A stretch of DNA of 64,000 nucleotides from Amanita rubescens. Taxonomy: Eukaryota > Basidiomycota > Agaricomycetes > Agaricales > Amanitaceae. Shown piece after piece: positions 40,640-52,140 of the stretch. The position numbers and the translations under genes are program-made. Below the pieces are notes generated by a model that was not told where the DNA came from, made no database searches, and was given only the letters and a program-made list of their open reading frames with translations. How positions within the stretch are numbered: the stretch's first letter is position 1; each line of letters starts with the position of its first letter. The DNA is taken from assembly GCA_015039365.1 (NCBI GenBank), contig WION01000065.1:1-64000 (forward strand). Direction: 5' to 3'.

Positions 40640-41425
40640 ACGGTGCCTATGGTATTGACTTGAGGGAGGATGATGCCCCGAGGCTTGTCATCCTTATCCT
40701 CGAAACCCAACTTCCACCCACCACCCTCCCAGCGACCATCTGGTTCCGATCTCTTGAGCTCATCCAATAACTGCGCACCGCGTTCAACTCGAGCGCCTCT
40801 TTCGCCTCTCCACCCGGACTCGTCAGCACACCCATCCACTGCATGCTTGACGAAAGTTTTGCCGAGGGAAGACCCCACGTTGGGTTTTTCACCGTTCTTT
40901 TGAAGTAACTTGTGGAACGCAAAACCGTGATGAAGAACTAGATCGGCGAGCGTCGAATCGGCAGGGTTGGAGAACGTAAGAGACGATCCGTGCTTGTAAG
41001 TTTCAGAGACGGAAGAAGGAACGCGGTATATCCAACCGTGTTCTCTCGAATGAAACAAAGGATAGCCTCTCCACGCCAACTTGAGCAGGAGCAGTGCAAT
41101 TCGGTTTCCCACCGAGTCCTAGGGATTCGCTTTCGATGCGGGCGCGATCGAAAGAAGCGTTGTGGCCCACAACGAGTCGGTTTGTATCTGGACCAAAGGG
41201 CCCATGAAATGGGCAGGCGAGGAGGATTCGCCTAACGGCCACGGGGAGATCCAAGCGCACGGAAGAGGCGGCATTGACGATGACGGGGTACGGCCCGGGA
41301 TGACCCTCTTTCGGCATGGTTTCTACGTCAAAAACAAACATGGATTCCGGGACACCGTCGTGGATAATAAAGGAGACGGGTTCGTTGAAACTGGCACCGG
41401 CGTCACGCTTGTAGTAGTAGTGTGT
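40640..41425 (-). pseudogene. Mitochondrial DNA polymerase gamma (Mip1) fragment 1
   Basis: Minus-strand frames read YYKRDAGASFNEPVSF then MFVFDVETMPKEGH (Exo I DVET motif), LVVGHNASFDRARIE (Exo II), then directly RIALLLLKLAWRGYPLFHSR then EHGWIYRVP (start of the spacer/polymerase part), and later LLDELKRSEP...GIILPQVNTIGTVT. Intact Mip1 has more than 200 residues, including Exo III, between Exo II and the RIALLLLKL segment. Here they are deleted and the reading frame changes at the join near 41110. The fragment is therefore rearranged and non-functional. It shares the RIALLLLKL...SSLTFS stretch with the inverted fragment near 49.8 kb. Confidence 0.75.
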
Positions 41426-43019
41426 GGGAGAGATTCCATTCGAAGGGGAGGAAGAGAGGCGTTTGCGAGGTCAAGTGCTGCCTTGCCCCGCACTTCCATA
41501 CCTACACTCTCTCCCTCGTGTTCATCCAAGTGGTGCGTCTGTTTGGCACAGTCGCAAACTGCATCTCCGGACTTTTCCCCTGCGAGAGGAACGCCTACGA
41601 AGGTGTTCCGATTTGGGTTCTGCTTGTGATGACGTCATCGTGATCACCGCTAAGCGATGAGTCTACGCATTTCAACGCTCAGATGTCAGTTTTGAGGAAG
41701 GGTCATTCACGAGAGGAAAAGGGATACTAGACTTTCCTTGAGTGGGTCCTTGAGTCAAAACAGATGGGCGAAGCCCCGAAACCTGGGGGTCGGCAAAGCG
41801 AGCTGCTGGGTGGGTGGGCACCGAGCAGGTCAGCCGTTCGACCTTTCGACCGTCGGACTAAGAAGAAAGGAAGACGTCTGATGAAAGGCGGCTTAGAGTC
41901 TTCCTTAGTTCAGACCTGAGAGAGGGAGTGGCGGGTGGGGCGCGAAAAAGGTCCAGAAGCTGGCAGCGACAAGTAGCGCGTCACATGACCACCGGATACC
42001 GGCAGCCAATTTCAACCGGTACTGGATTTCTGCGTCGGAAGCGTCCGTTTGACTTCAAACTTCTCAAGGGCAATGATACCAACATTATCAATCTGTTCAG
42101 GTCATCTGGACTCTCTACACCAATGCCTAATAACTGAACTCGACGTGCAGCGTGAAGATGATGAATCGGCGAGGTTGACGCGTACTGCGGACGCTTTAGG
42201 TCAATGCGATCTCCGCGCACCCGGGCCGCGAGGCAGATTTGGCCCCCCTCTGAGTCGTCTTAAGCCCACCAGTATAATCAAACACAGGTGTATGCCGATG
42301 ACGCGAACTTGTATGGCAACGGTGGCGATGGCGATCAAAATGATGCAGAGCCAAGGCAGCCTGTCGCACCTCGGTCGCAACGCGATCTAACCAGGCGACA
42401 ATATATTGAATTCAACTACTTTGACTGCCTCGATCGCTTCGATCGGGGCTCCTCAATGACGTCACCCGAAAGGCTCGCTACTCCCATTCTAATGTACACA
42501 CGTTGGAAAGCGCGAACAGCATGCGGGAGGTGCTATCTCCCTTTCCCCCAGACCTTTCTACCGTTACGGAGGAAACATCCTCCGTGGATTCGGGGCGACT
42601 CGATACGCAGGACAATGTATCCACGAGTTGGAAAGCGTGAGCCGCACGTCACCATGAACATCCCTGGAATAGGGATGAGTGAGCAAGCCTCTTGGGTGGG
42701 TGTGACGAGACGTGTCCAATTTCCTTCCTATCGCGTGAATACATCGTATGTATGAACAGATTCCTCAGTCGTCGCTATGTAAGTCGTTGAACTGCTGTGC
42801 CAGTGGTGCCACTCGAGTTTGGAAAATTATGTTCGGGAGATGGTTCTCAGCGCCTCTGCCAGGTTGTCCTCTTGGAGACCATAAGATACACATACGGTCA
42901 TGAAATCGTGTTGCGGAAGTAATAGTAACATTAACTAGGAAAGTGGAGGTGTGAAAAGGTAGCCTTGAATGAATATGCCAGTCATGACAGCTCGCGTACT
43001 GAGATGCCCTCGTTGGGCG
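41426..43019. other. Unassigned DNA
   Basis: Plus-strand ORF 42288-42755 (155 codons, MYADDANLYGNGGDGDQNDA...) is the longest frame but has no recognisable domain or splice context. No other gene is supported. Confidence 0.3.
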
Positions 43020-45230
43020 GGTACAACTAGCGTGCGAGAATTACAGAATTAATGCGATTGAAGTATAGAAGTATTCTTAGTTGAACCCTAGCCTGCCACA
43101 ACTTCCAGTTATATAAATGTGTCTTTCGAACTTGAAGCTTGCCGCTAGTGCAGCAATGACCCAGGATACTTATAGTGGTGTCGATAACGACTGCTTGTGG
43201 GCGGAAAGAGAAAAATTCAATGTCCTACGGAACGGTCTACCACCGCGCGAGTGGTGTTCCAGGGCACCGTCCGCTTCTGAGATCTACGTGTGTATGAATG
43301 AGAGTTTAGCTCTAAACTACCTCGCACTCTAGTCTGCAACAATTTTGATTCATATTCCGTCATGTTTAGTAACACAACAACACAACAACTTGTAGTACGT
43401 AGCACGAAGCAACTAAATTAAATGAGGGGCTCCATGTCGAACCTCCAGACGTCATTGCCCAGGGAATTGAAATTGACCGTGACCTGGTGCAATTTCATAA
43501 CTATCGGTTCATATTTTTGGACGGAAATAGCATACCGGAGTGCGGGGTTCGCGGCTCGCGAGCCTCATATACAAGTTTTCGTCGATAACTTTGATTCTAT
43601 AGGGCATCACATTCAATTCTCAATAGCGAGGTTTATTGTCCTCACTCACCTGTACAATCCAGTTCGCTCCTCAATAAGTTCATATCGTTCACGTCGAGGA
43701 CGAACGACAACTTCGCTACCCTGTGTAACAATGGCTCAGCCCACGGATATTGACAGTCAGACCAAACGAACAGGAACACGGCCTCTGTCGGCGACACCCG
43801 CTTCTTGAGACAACAGGCTGTGCAAGGTAATGATATTGCCTTCTGCCCTTTGGAGGATCCACTGCAAACCAAGTATCAATATACGCTTGTATGCGGACCA
43901 AACTGTTTCACCTTCTGGTTAGCACCACCGGTTTTCGGATATCCGATGATATTGGTGTCCGGCACAACGCTGCTGCCCCTCAGGTCGAAGTACAACCCTG
44001 TGGCAATGTTGATAATTTGGTAGGTTCCGTTACGCGGGAGCATGATCGATATGAAGAGCTGAGGTCGTATTGACTGAGGAGAGTTGAGCTGCGATTGCTG
44101 CTCTTATATGTTGACGAACGATACACGTTCCCTCGTATGATTCGTGGCCGTGTCCTTGGTGCAAACCTTTCAAGTAGTTACGTCTTTCATCTAATGTCCC
44201 AACAGTTGACAAGTAAAATGGTCCAGACACACGCACATCGTGCTTCTCTGTCAAGCCGTGGAAGCGCACCGCTTCAAAAGGTTCTAAACGCACTCCACTT
44301 TTCTGTATACTACCATGCTTCTCTGTTGCTCCATGGAAGAACTACATTCCTACGAATGTACGAAAAATGCATTCAGCTTATGGAGGCTTGGTGCAGGTAA
44401 TGGTACTTACAATATATTCACGGCTATGGTCTTCGCGCAGACTAATTCAGGTAGTTCTAGGCTGGTTAACAACCCACTGCATCCCTAAACGGCGATTGTG
44501 CGGCACACGAAGATGAACGGTGTTTTGCGTAAGTTCGCAGGCTTCGGACATGAAATGACCCAAATGATCAAGAATTGCTTCTTCTGACGAAAAAGGGTCA
44601 TCTGAAAGGGTGACCTTTTGTGTACATCTGGAAAGGTTTTTGCAATTATAGCACCTATGCCTAAGTGCGTGGAATTGGATAAGTCAGATGAATGATCACG
44701 AAATGGTAATCGTCTCCCATACTAACCAGAACTGTCGTGAGAATCATCTGCTAGCCCTACTGGTGCGAAGTTTCTTGTATGAATAGTCTTTGACTTAGGC
44801 TTTAAAACGCATGTCAGCCTCGGCGAATATCATAGGATCCAGAAATGGATTGGCACCTGATCACCATGCCACACAGATACTACGTGAGCGTTCGCTTTTC
44901 GCTGGTATTGTTCGACTTCTAATGCCGATAGACCCTGTGGTAACGCGGGAGGAGATACGAAGATCAACACATTCGATTCGAATATGGTAAGTTGGTTCAT
45001 TTCGAGTCGACAACGGGGATGAGAAGACGCTCGAACACATTGCTTTGAATGGGATAAGTGCGCTTCTGGAGAGACAAGTTGACAAGCGCGGATTGCCGGC
45101 TCCAGTCTCAGTCGACTGTCCAACACGGACGAATTGTATCTTCGCAGCTGAACCGAAAAATAAGTCGAGACTGTCCCACCAGCTAGAGCAGTAAATACAC
45201 ACATCCAGTGTTTGTGGCCATATCGACAAC
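43020..45230 (-). repeat. Segmental duplication copy D (lectin-bearing)
   Basis: Best match is copy C over its whole length, from a gcgagaattacagaattaatg-type start to an accgaaaaataagtc...gtcccacca end. It retains a piece (about 44410-44460 and 44890-44980) that copy C has lost. Confidence 0.8.
43418..44043 (-). CDS. Ricin-B-type (beta-trefoil) lectin, copy D
   Basis: Same plan as the other three. Start MLPRNGTYQIINIATGLYFD; exon 1 ends NQK; next exon begins WILQRAEGNIITLHSLLSQE; the last exon reads LHQVTVNFNSLGNDVWRF with stop 43418-43420. The first intron is slightly shorter (the atggtccgc part is reduced to ggtccgc). The frame and splice sites are intact. Confidence 0.84.
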
Positions 45231-48200
45231 ATGATTATCGGTTAAAGCCAGCAGGCGCGCTACATTCAAAATGTTTGGCGGTGTTTGTACCCTCACTTAC
45301 TTAATCATTAATGGATTATATAAGCTGGCTTTTCGATCAACACTATGTACCACACTGTCAAAAGACTGTTTAACGCGACGCCGAATCAGGATAAACTTTC
45401 ACGACCACTGCTTCAATCAAACTCATCTTCAAACCAGAACCGGTACAAGAGCCCGCAGGGCCAGGGCATCGTCGGCCGCTGCGCACCGTAACAATAATAC
45501 TTCAGTCCTAGCACCAGGGCGAAGTGGAAGTAGAGGGGACGTGAAATTTCGACGAAGACGAGTCGATTACGACGACCGGTCGTCACCGGTCAGGCACATA
45601 TCACTCAATCTCTCACGAGGAGCCCGCCAGCATAGCCCGCGAAGCTACATTCGACCCGTGACCAACGGCACCGATTGACAACTTTCATTTACTTAAGTAA
45701 GGCCACCTTAATCCATTCAAATGCGGGGAACTTCTCACATCCCTCCGCCGTCGACTCGAAATGGGCCAACTACCCACCTCACGCGACCATCTTCTCAAGG
45801 AAACGCCAACGTGTACGATCAGCAGACACCCCGTTTAACGTATTGATAAAAAGAAGGAATTATATAATGTTCTTCTGACGCTTAATATATAGAAGATCGT
45901 GATGGGAACGATAGGATTCCCTGATGCGGTAACCGAGTCTATTTCACTTTCAGAGTCGCGAGCGGCCACACAAATTCGAAACCCCCATACCTTGCCGCTC
46001 ATCGCAAGAAGCCGTCCTTTGAGATGTCCTTTTTTCAGTCAGGAAACGCAATGGGTGGTCAGTATAGCGGATCATTCCCTCTGTTCGATTACTTACGCAA
46101 TAATCTATTCAGCTCCGTATGCCGCATAACCCACGCACGGAGACTCGCGGTAAAGTTCTAATTGGATTCATAGAATCATACCACTCAAATAGCCTTCTTG
46201 AAGTTGTCAAGGGCCTTTCCGCACATTCGCAGGAGCAGTGCACTTCTACGGATTGACAGAGAAGCATGAGATATCGCCACGCATTTGCGTTACAGAACAT
46301 TTTGCATGTCAACCATTAGACGGATTGGTAACTTTGCGCCAAGGACATAGCCGCAAATCGCACGACCTAAAGTGTTGAGACAAGCTCGCCCGGATGGTAG
46401 CAGTGGACCCTTGCCATTGTTGTTATGCTAACTATAGAAACCAAAGGTAGTTTTCTCGTGTGTATCACAACTTGAATCCAAGAACGTTCACGCCGAATAA
46501 ACTTCCGCCCTTGCCCTGGGATTCATCCCTCGAGACTAAGTCGAGAGTCCAAACGGCATCCTATCATTATATTCGACAGTCATCATCCATGGGGCCCGGG
46601 GCAAAAGCCGTTAGACCGTAGTCACTGAGTTTCTGGGGTTCATTTTGAAATACCAGAAGGAACTGGACCGATATCTAAACCTAGCCCAGGCAATATTTAT
46701 TTGGGAAACTGGAAGAAAACGAGAGGGGATGGTCATTCGGACGCAAGCCTAATTCAATACGGAAGACGGGAAGACGGATTGTGATGGCGCCCATGAGTGT
46801 TGCATGGATTAGTTTGTTAGAACTGTACTAATCCATGCAAACTACCCGACGCGAGCGTCCAGAACAGAAATCCTTGCACCTGCATATGGTATTTAGCCAG
46901 AATGCATCCAACCGTGGCTTGTCAGCCGCGATACAATCCCAGTCAGAGCCTGAGAGGGCATGGTTATCACGCGGCTAGAGTAACTGTCGCGTCGTCATAC
47001 CGGCGTAAACGTTAGAGAATCTGGGCGAGTCTTCCAGAGAGTCTGGAGGGTGAGGATAAGTCTTCATTATTCGTCCCTCTCGGGGCGAACCGGGGATGGT
47101 CACGTTGATGAGAGGTAATCCGTGTCGGCTACTGATAATGCTTGCCATGCATGTCGGGAGGAAGATGGAGGCGCTGGGTATTGTTTGCGGGAGAGTTGAA
47201 AGGGAGACGCAATCTTCTTGGGATTGTGGTAGAAAGAGACGCGCGTCGCCCACTAGGCGGTGAGGATGGTTGTGGAATGAGACGGACGATATCGATTCCG
47301 TGAGCGACGAGGTTGGTTGTGATATCTCTTACTGGTAGGTCGACCTGAATCTCTGCGGGTAGTACTGGAGATACTGTGCGGGGTGTCTGGGTTGCGAGAT
47401 CTTTCACAATTCGTTGATGATTGAGACATCCTTAATGCAGTGGACGTGAATGAGAGAGCTCTCCACGGGAGGTCATGATGATGGAAAAGACAAGTGGGTT
47501 CGGTTCCAGCGCGAGACAAGGAGACATATGACCAGATTCGTACATCCACGCTCGTGTCAGCTGAAGCAGACGCATGGGAAGATGTTTACCACTTTATCTG
47601 CGATTCCGCCGCATGGCACTTCTGGATCCTGAAGCTTCATTAACGGATGGTGGGCTGTGACCGGCGAGCGAATCGCCTGAAGAAGGTGAACTCAGGGTTC
47701 CTTTGGGACGCCGTAACTGAGAGGTTGGGTGCGTCGTCTCGAGTTCGGAGGTGCCGGGATAGCGACCGGCGGGCCGGACACGTGGTCAAACCAATACCGA
47801 AGACTTTTCATTATCCATTCCTCTCCATGTTTGATATGGCGAATATGAAAGAGGCGTGGTCAATATGGTGTCGTAGATGAGGACGCGACGAGGGTGAAGG
47901 TATAATCAGTGGATGACGATACCGAGTCTTCAATTTCTTATTATTACCTGACTCTAACCTTGCGCGCACACAGGTTTCGATAATACCCAAATACTTCTTT
48001 TCCGAAGCCCAATATCCCGCCCACTCTGGACCATCTGGCATCCAGCCCACCGATGCTGCATCACCTTTTGCACCCACTGAAGAAGGATTGGATGGAGAAG
48101 ACCAAGGCCTTACGAACCACGGATAGTCCGTTTCGATCCGAAGTACGCGTCGTTGGGGAGAACGACTCGTCGATTCTTTTCGTACCTCGACATTGGGGGC

Positions 48201-49079
48201 AATTGGGAGGATGGAATGATCAAGGAACGATGGGAGGCGTTGAGAGCTCATCGGAGAGGGCCAAGTGTCGACGACGTGGGCGTAGTGAACGGATGGGATT
48301 GGGGAGGTGCGGAGGGCGAATTGAGGCATGTCGTATGTATGTTGGAAGGATTATCGAGATTTATTGTGTGCGTGTTCTCTCCTATTCTCTGATTCGCACA
48401 ACTGACCCGCGCACGCAAGTACCATCACATTAAGCCGAATGAGAGGCACACCTTCTCCACCGCTTTTGCAGTCAAGAACTGGTCGACAGGCAACGAAGAC
48501 ATCAATGAGGCCATCCGGCTATTCCCAATCATGCTACGCATATCGAAGTGCTCTCCGCCTCCTTCTTCTTGAATCACCCGATCCAAACGCCCTCATCTGG
48601 CACCGTCCCCCTTATACACTTTTCTGGCCAATCTAAATTGGCAGGGGAAGCTGCCGGAATGCAACCGCCGACTAGGGACTGAAGGGACAGTCAAGATGAC
48701 CGATGATGGCGAGTGTCGCGTTTCCTCTTACTCGTTTGTTAATTGGTTGATCTCATCGCGCAGGCAAAGGAGGAAGAAGAGCAGGCGAGGGAATGAGGAG
48801 ATGCGGAAACAGTGGAAAAGCTGACGAGGGCTAGGATGTATATGGAAGATTCTTTTCAGGTGCCTTATCAGTCCGAGATGGATTGGGACGGCAACGAAAA
48901 CGAAAACGACGACGACGGAAATACTAAATAGAACTTGGGAATCGCTCACTTCTGCCAACTCACTCATAGACGTCGCGAGATTCCATTGCAACATCGAATT
49001 GGAACAGGACAAGGCAAGCGTTCTCAATAAACTCGTCCGAATTACTCGTTATGCCCCATTTGTTCCCTCCCGTTTCTGG
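45231..49079. other. Gene-poor, unassigned DNA
   Basis: Several frames of 60-172 codons occur (for example minus 47811-48329 and plus 48053-48433), but none matches a family I know and the two strands compete. Plus-strand GNWEDGMIKERWEALRAHRR near 48200 is protein-like without identity. Given the flanking pseudogene fragments, degraded gene pieces are likely. Confidence 0.3.
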
Positions 49080-49960
49080 GCCTGAATCCGAATCCCAACC
49101 TTAACCTCGACCCATCTACCTTCTAACCTACTGCGCTGCCGACGTCCACACAGCCTCCTTCCTCTCCCGGTGTTATCCTTCTCAAGCGTGCTTACCATGG
49201 GGTTCGTTAACAGCGCTTGGGAGAGGTATATTGAAAGCGCCGAGCGGGCTTATAGAGGGATGGAAGAGGGCGTGAAGAGGATGTTGATCGAGTTGGAGAC
49301 GAGTGCGAAGGAAATGACGACAACGGGGGAGCGGGAGAAGGATCCGTGGTTGGCACAGTTGGATTGGACCCTGAAAAAGGCGCGAAAATCGAGGGGTGTG
49401 GTGAGCAGTGCCTTTTTCGTTGCTTCTTTGCTCAAGTTACGTCAAGGCGCAGGAACCTGATGAACCTGAACATGAACATGACACGTTGCGAGGATCCAGT
49501 GTGGCTCAGTACTCTCGTTACTTCCCCCGTATCGTCCCGTTACTGCTCAAGCTGCGTATAATGGATTTCCACTCAACTTCTCGAAATAAGGCTGGAATTA
49601 CGTCGACGGTAAAGGAAAAGTGGGCAAACTTCGTGCCGCTCGTGGTCAGAAGAGAGGGTTCAAAAGACCTGGAAGACCGAATACATGAACTTGCAGCTCG
49701 CGAAATGGTACTGGGACTTGACGAAACCCAAAAAAGGTTTACCTTCCGGTACGATCGATCTCATCCCTCGAAACCGAATTGCACTGCTCCTGCTCAAGTT
49801 GGCGTGGAGAGGCTATCCTTTGTTTCATTCGAGAGAACACGGTTGGATATGCCGCGTTCCTTCTTCCGTCTCTGAAACTTACAAGCACGGATCGTCTCTT
49901 ACGTTTTCCCTGCCGATTCGACGCTCGCCGATCTAGTTCTTCATCACGGTTTTGCGTTTC
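49080..49960 (+). pseudogene. Mitochondrial DNA polymerase gamma (Mip1) fragment 2
   Basis: Frames in order: YCAADVHTA (Exo III type YCxxD), then, after a one-base frame change, PVLSFSSVLTMGFVNSAWER then YIESAERAYRGMEEG and REKDPWLAQLDWTLKKAR, then VPLLLKLRIMDFHSTSRNKA, and RIALLLLKLAWRGYPLFHSR then EHGWICRVPSS. This is the region that follows Exo II in Mip1, so it is partly complementary to fragment 1 and partly overlapping it, in opposite orientation about 8 kb away. Frame breaks at Exo III and before RIALLLL, and the loss of everything beyond SSLTFS, show it is a pseudogene piece. Confidence 0.75.
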
Positions 49961-51148
49961 ACAAGTTGCCTCAAAAAGACGGAAGCCAACGTGAGGTCTA
50001 CCCTCGGCTCTCCAAAACTGATTATACCGCTGTGTTTTGTTCGTGCTTTTTTGTTGTACGTTTTCCCTTAATGTATCAATACATATTGTCTTAAGAAGCA
50101 TTGTTCACGAGTTCTGATTGGGATCACGTGCATCAAGATGTCAAGTGGAAATAGAGTGGTGAGAATAGAACAATAACCAGGGGACCTATTTTGGGTTCGT
50201 TTGTGCGTTCATCAATCACGATCGTCACCTTGGAGCGTGGTGGGAATCCCTCGTGGGGGCGTCAGGAAAGGAAATATTCAGGGGGTATAGTGACGGGCGC
50301 AGCGCGAGGCTTCCACGTCAACGGCGATCTTCCTTCGGTCCTCACGCGTATAAGCGCTGACAGCGCTCATGACTTGCCCCGTTCCAGTTTGACTCAAACA
50401 CTGACTTCAATGACCTCACGGCGGTGGCCGCCGCAGTAGACGTCAAGCAGTGTCATTACATAGTGGTGCCTGCCACTGTGGCAGACCGGTACGCAACTCT
50501 TCTTTTCCTTTCTTTTCTCGACCTGGCTGATTCGGAGCTCTGTTGTAGCACTCATGGAGATGTGATTGCGCCTAGTTTGCGCCACTAGGTCACGCAAATT
50601 TCCAAGTAGTTGATCCAACGTTTAACGGCGTGTGGTTGTGCTCCCTTAATGCAAGAAGTCTGCCCTTGGGTGTTTGAGCTGCGTGAAGCACGATTGAAGA
50701 AACGAAGGCCGTAAGTACGCCTATTCTCTTTGGAGCAATCGTTCCCTTGCAACTATGGCTGAATCAAACGGCGGGGTCAACAACTCATCTATTAGGATGC
50801 AGTCGGCACGTTCGCAGTCTGATTCTCAGCTCTCGAAAGTCCTTTTTGCGGCATAGAAGTTGATTCCAAATGGCCCGTTAATCATTACAGCGCAACAAAA
50901 CACTAGAGTCGTCGTCACCTCATGGATTTGCAGGCTAAATAGGTTCCAAGCAGCCCGGGACAAGACTATGATGACCTTCCCTGCCTTTCCTTGTATCATC
51001 CACGATGGCCCACCCGTCTCCTCGCCCAACAGTTACAACCTGACCTTCTTCGAGTCCCATCTCAATGTCTCCCTCAGGCTTGAACGCATATAATGTGCGA
51101 TACATCCCAGCAGGAAGTTATGTATCGGCTCACGCCGCATCAAAGTCC
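49961..51148. other. Unassigned DNA
   Basis: No supported gene. Short frames only; some sequence near 50860-51100 may be the 3' flank of the DUF6699-type gene. Confidence 0.3.
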
Positions 51149-51730
51149 TTACGGTTCGAAATTACGAGTCTCAGTACCCCGGCCCGTCCCGGCCAAGCCC
51201 TTGAACCATACCTTATCCAAAAGATAATCCACTTTCCTAACTCCTCCATTCCTCGCAACCCATTCCGCAACCCATTCCTTCAAAGTTCCATTTGCGCACC
51301 GCTTGTAGAACGCCTGGTTCACTTTATCCTTCATCACGGGATCCAGCCTTTTCCAACCACTGTGAGTGATCTGCTCATGCAACGTGCGGTGAATCTGAGA
51401 TAACACGTTTCCCAGAGTCATAGTAGGATGTTCAGGGAGCGAAATCGTCCCCATCTGTTCGCGGTAACCGTATGGGCTGGACCCGAGGACGATAGGCCAT
51501 TCAGGAATCTCATCGCATACAATTCCAAGGCGGGACACTAGGGGACGCGTAGCGGGTTGAGCTAAGGTATTGACGCTGAGAAAAGCTGGCTCCCCATGGA
51601 TGATTTGCATGGGTAAGTACTGCGATGAGAGATTGAATATGAAGTCGTTGCTAGGCGTGTCACCATTGAGGAACGGATGGATAGCAAATGCGCCACCGAA
51701 CCGGAAGAGGACGACTGTCAGACTGGGTGT
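51149..51730 (-). CDS. DUF6699-type hypothetical protein (5' end uncertain)
   Basis: The frame reads, with one intron near the start: FGGAFAIHPFLNGD...FNLSSQ, then EPAFLSVNTLAQPATRPLVS then RLGIVCDEIPEWPIVLGSSP, LPEHPTMTLGNVLSQIHRTL, and WVARNGGVRKVDYLLDKVWF then KGLAGT. The order HPxL, ATxPxxxxLxIV, WPIxV, TxxDVLxxIhxxL, RxGVRRVDYL, FxGL matches a small family abundant in agaricomycetes (DUF6699), of unknown function. An upstream exon carrying the start is likely beyond 51730. No defect is visible in the part read. Confidence 0.65.
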   Translation of the reverse strand, partial: TPSLTVVLFRFGGAFAIHPFLNGDTPSNDFIFNLSSQYLPMQIIHGEPAFLSVNTLAQPATRPLVSRLGIVCDEIPEWPIVLGSSPYGYREQMGTISLPEHPTMTLGNVLSQIHRTLHEQITHSGWKRLDPVMKDKVNQAFYKRCANGTLKEWVAEWVARNGGVRKVDYLLDKVWFKGLAGTGRGTETRNFEP

Positions 51731-51774
51731 TAACGAGGGCCGTAATACTCTGCAGATATAGCTCTCATGCTTCG

Positions 51775-52140
51775 TGACGTCTGGTTGGGAGGAGGTGTGG
51801 TATCGGGCCGCAACCGATACAATACGTTGGCATTCTGCATGTGATAAATTGATCAGCCGAGCGCTTGTAGCCCCAGCGACGGCAAAGATTCCTCACCAGT
51901 GACGCTATGAAACGCGGCGCTTCGTCTCGCTCGTATCATCAATCACAAGCCCACCCGATTCCAAAGTATCGTTCAAATACACAGAGCAGTGCGTATTGAA
52001 CAGCGTAGTCTGCGCCCTGATCATTCACGTCCAGATTTTTTAGTCTGGACATGTTAGTTTGGTAGATGGGGATGGGTCGAAGAACATACCGAGAGGTATT
52101 AACGGGGTAGCACCCTTGCGCGGTAGTTTTTGGAGAAAAT
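51775..52140 (-). repeat. Decayed gene-family repeat, copy 1
   Basis: Shares ctggttgggaggaggtgtgg...cgcaaccgatacaata and cgttcaaatacacagagc...attgaaca with 53935-54330. On the minus strand a frame reads like FNTHCSVYLNDTLESGGLVI. This may be the extracellular part of a protein, but the frame is broken within the copy. Confidence 0.6.

Noticed and set aside
42288..42755. 155-codon plus-strand ORF beginning MYADDANLYG
   Set aside because: The YADD string recalls reverse transcriptase, but no neighbouring RT motifs exist and the rest is unlike RT.
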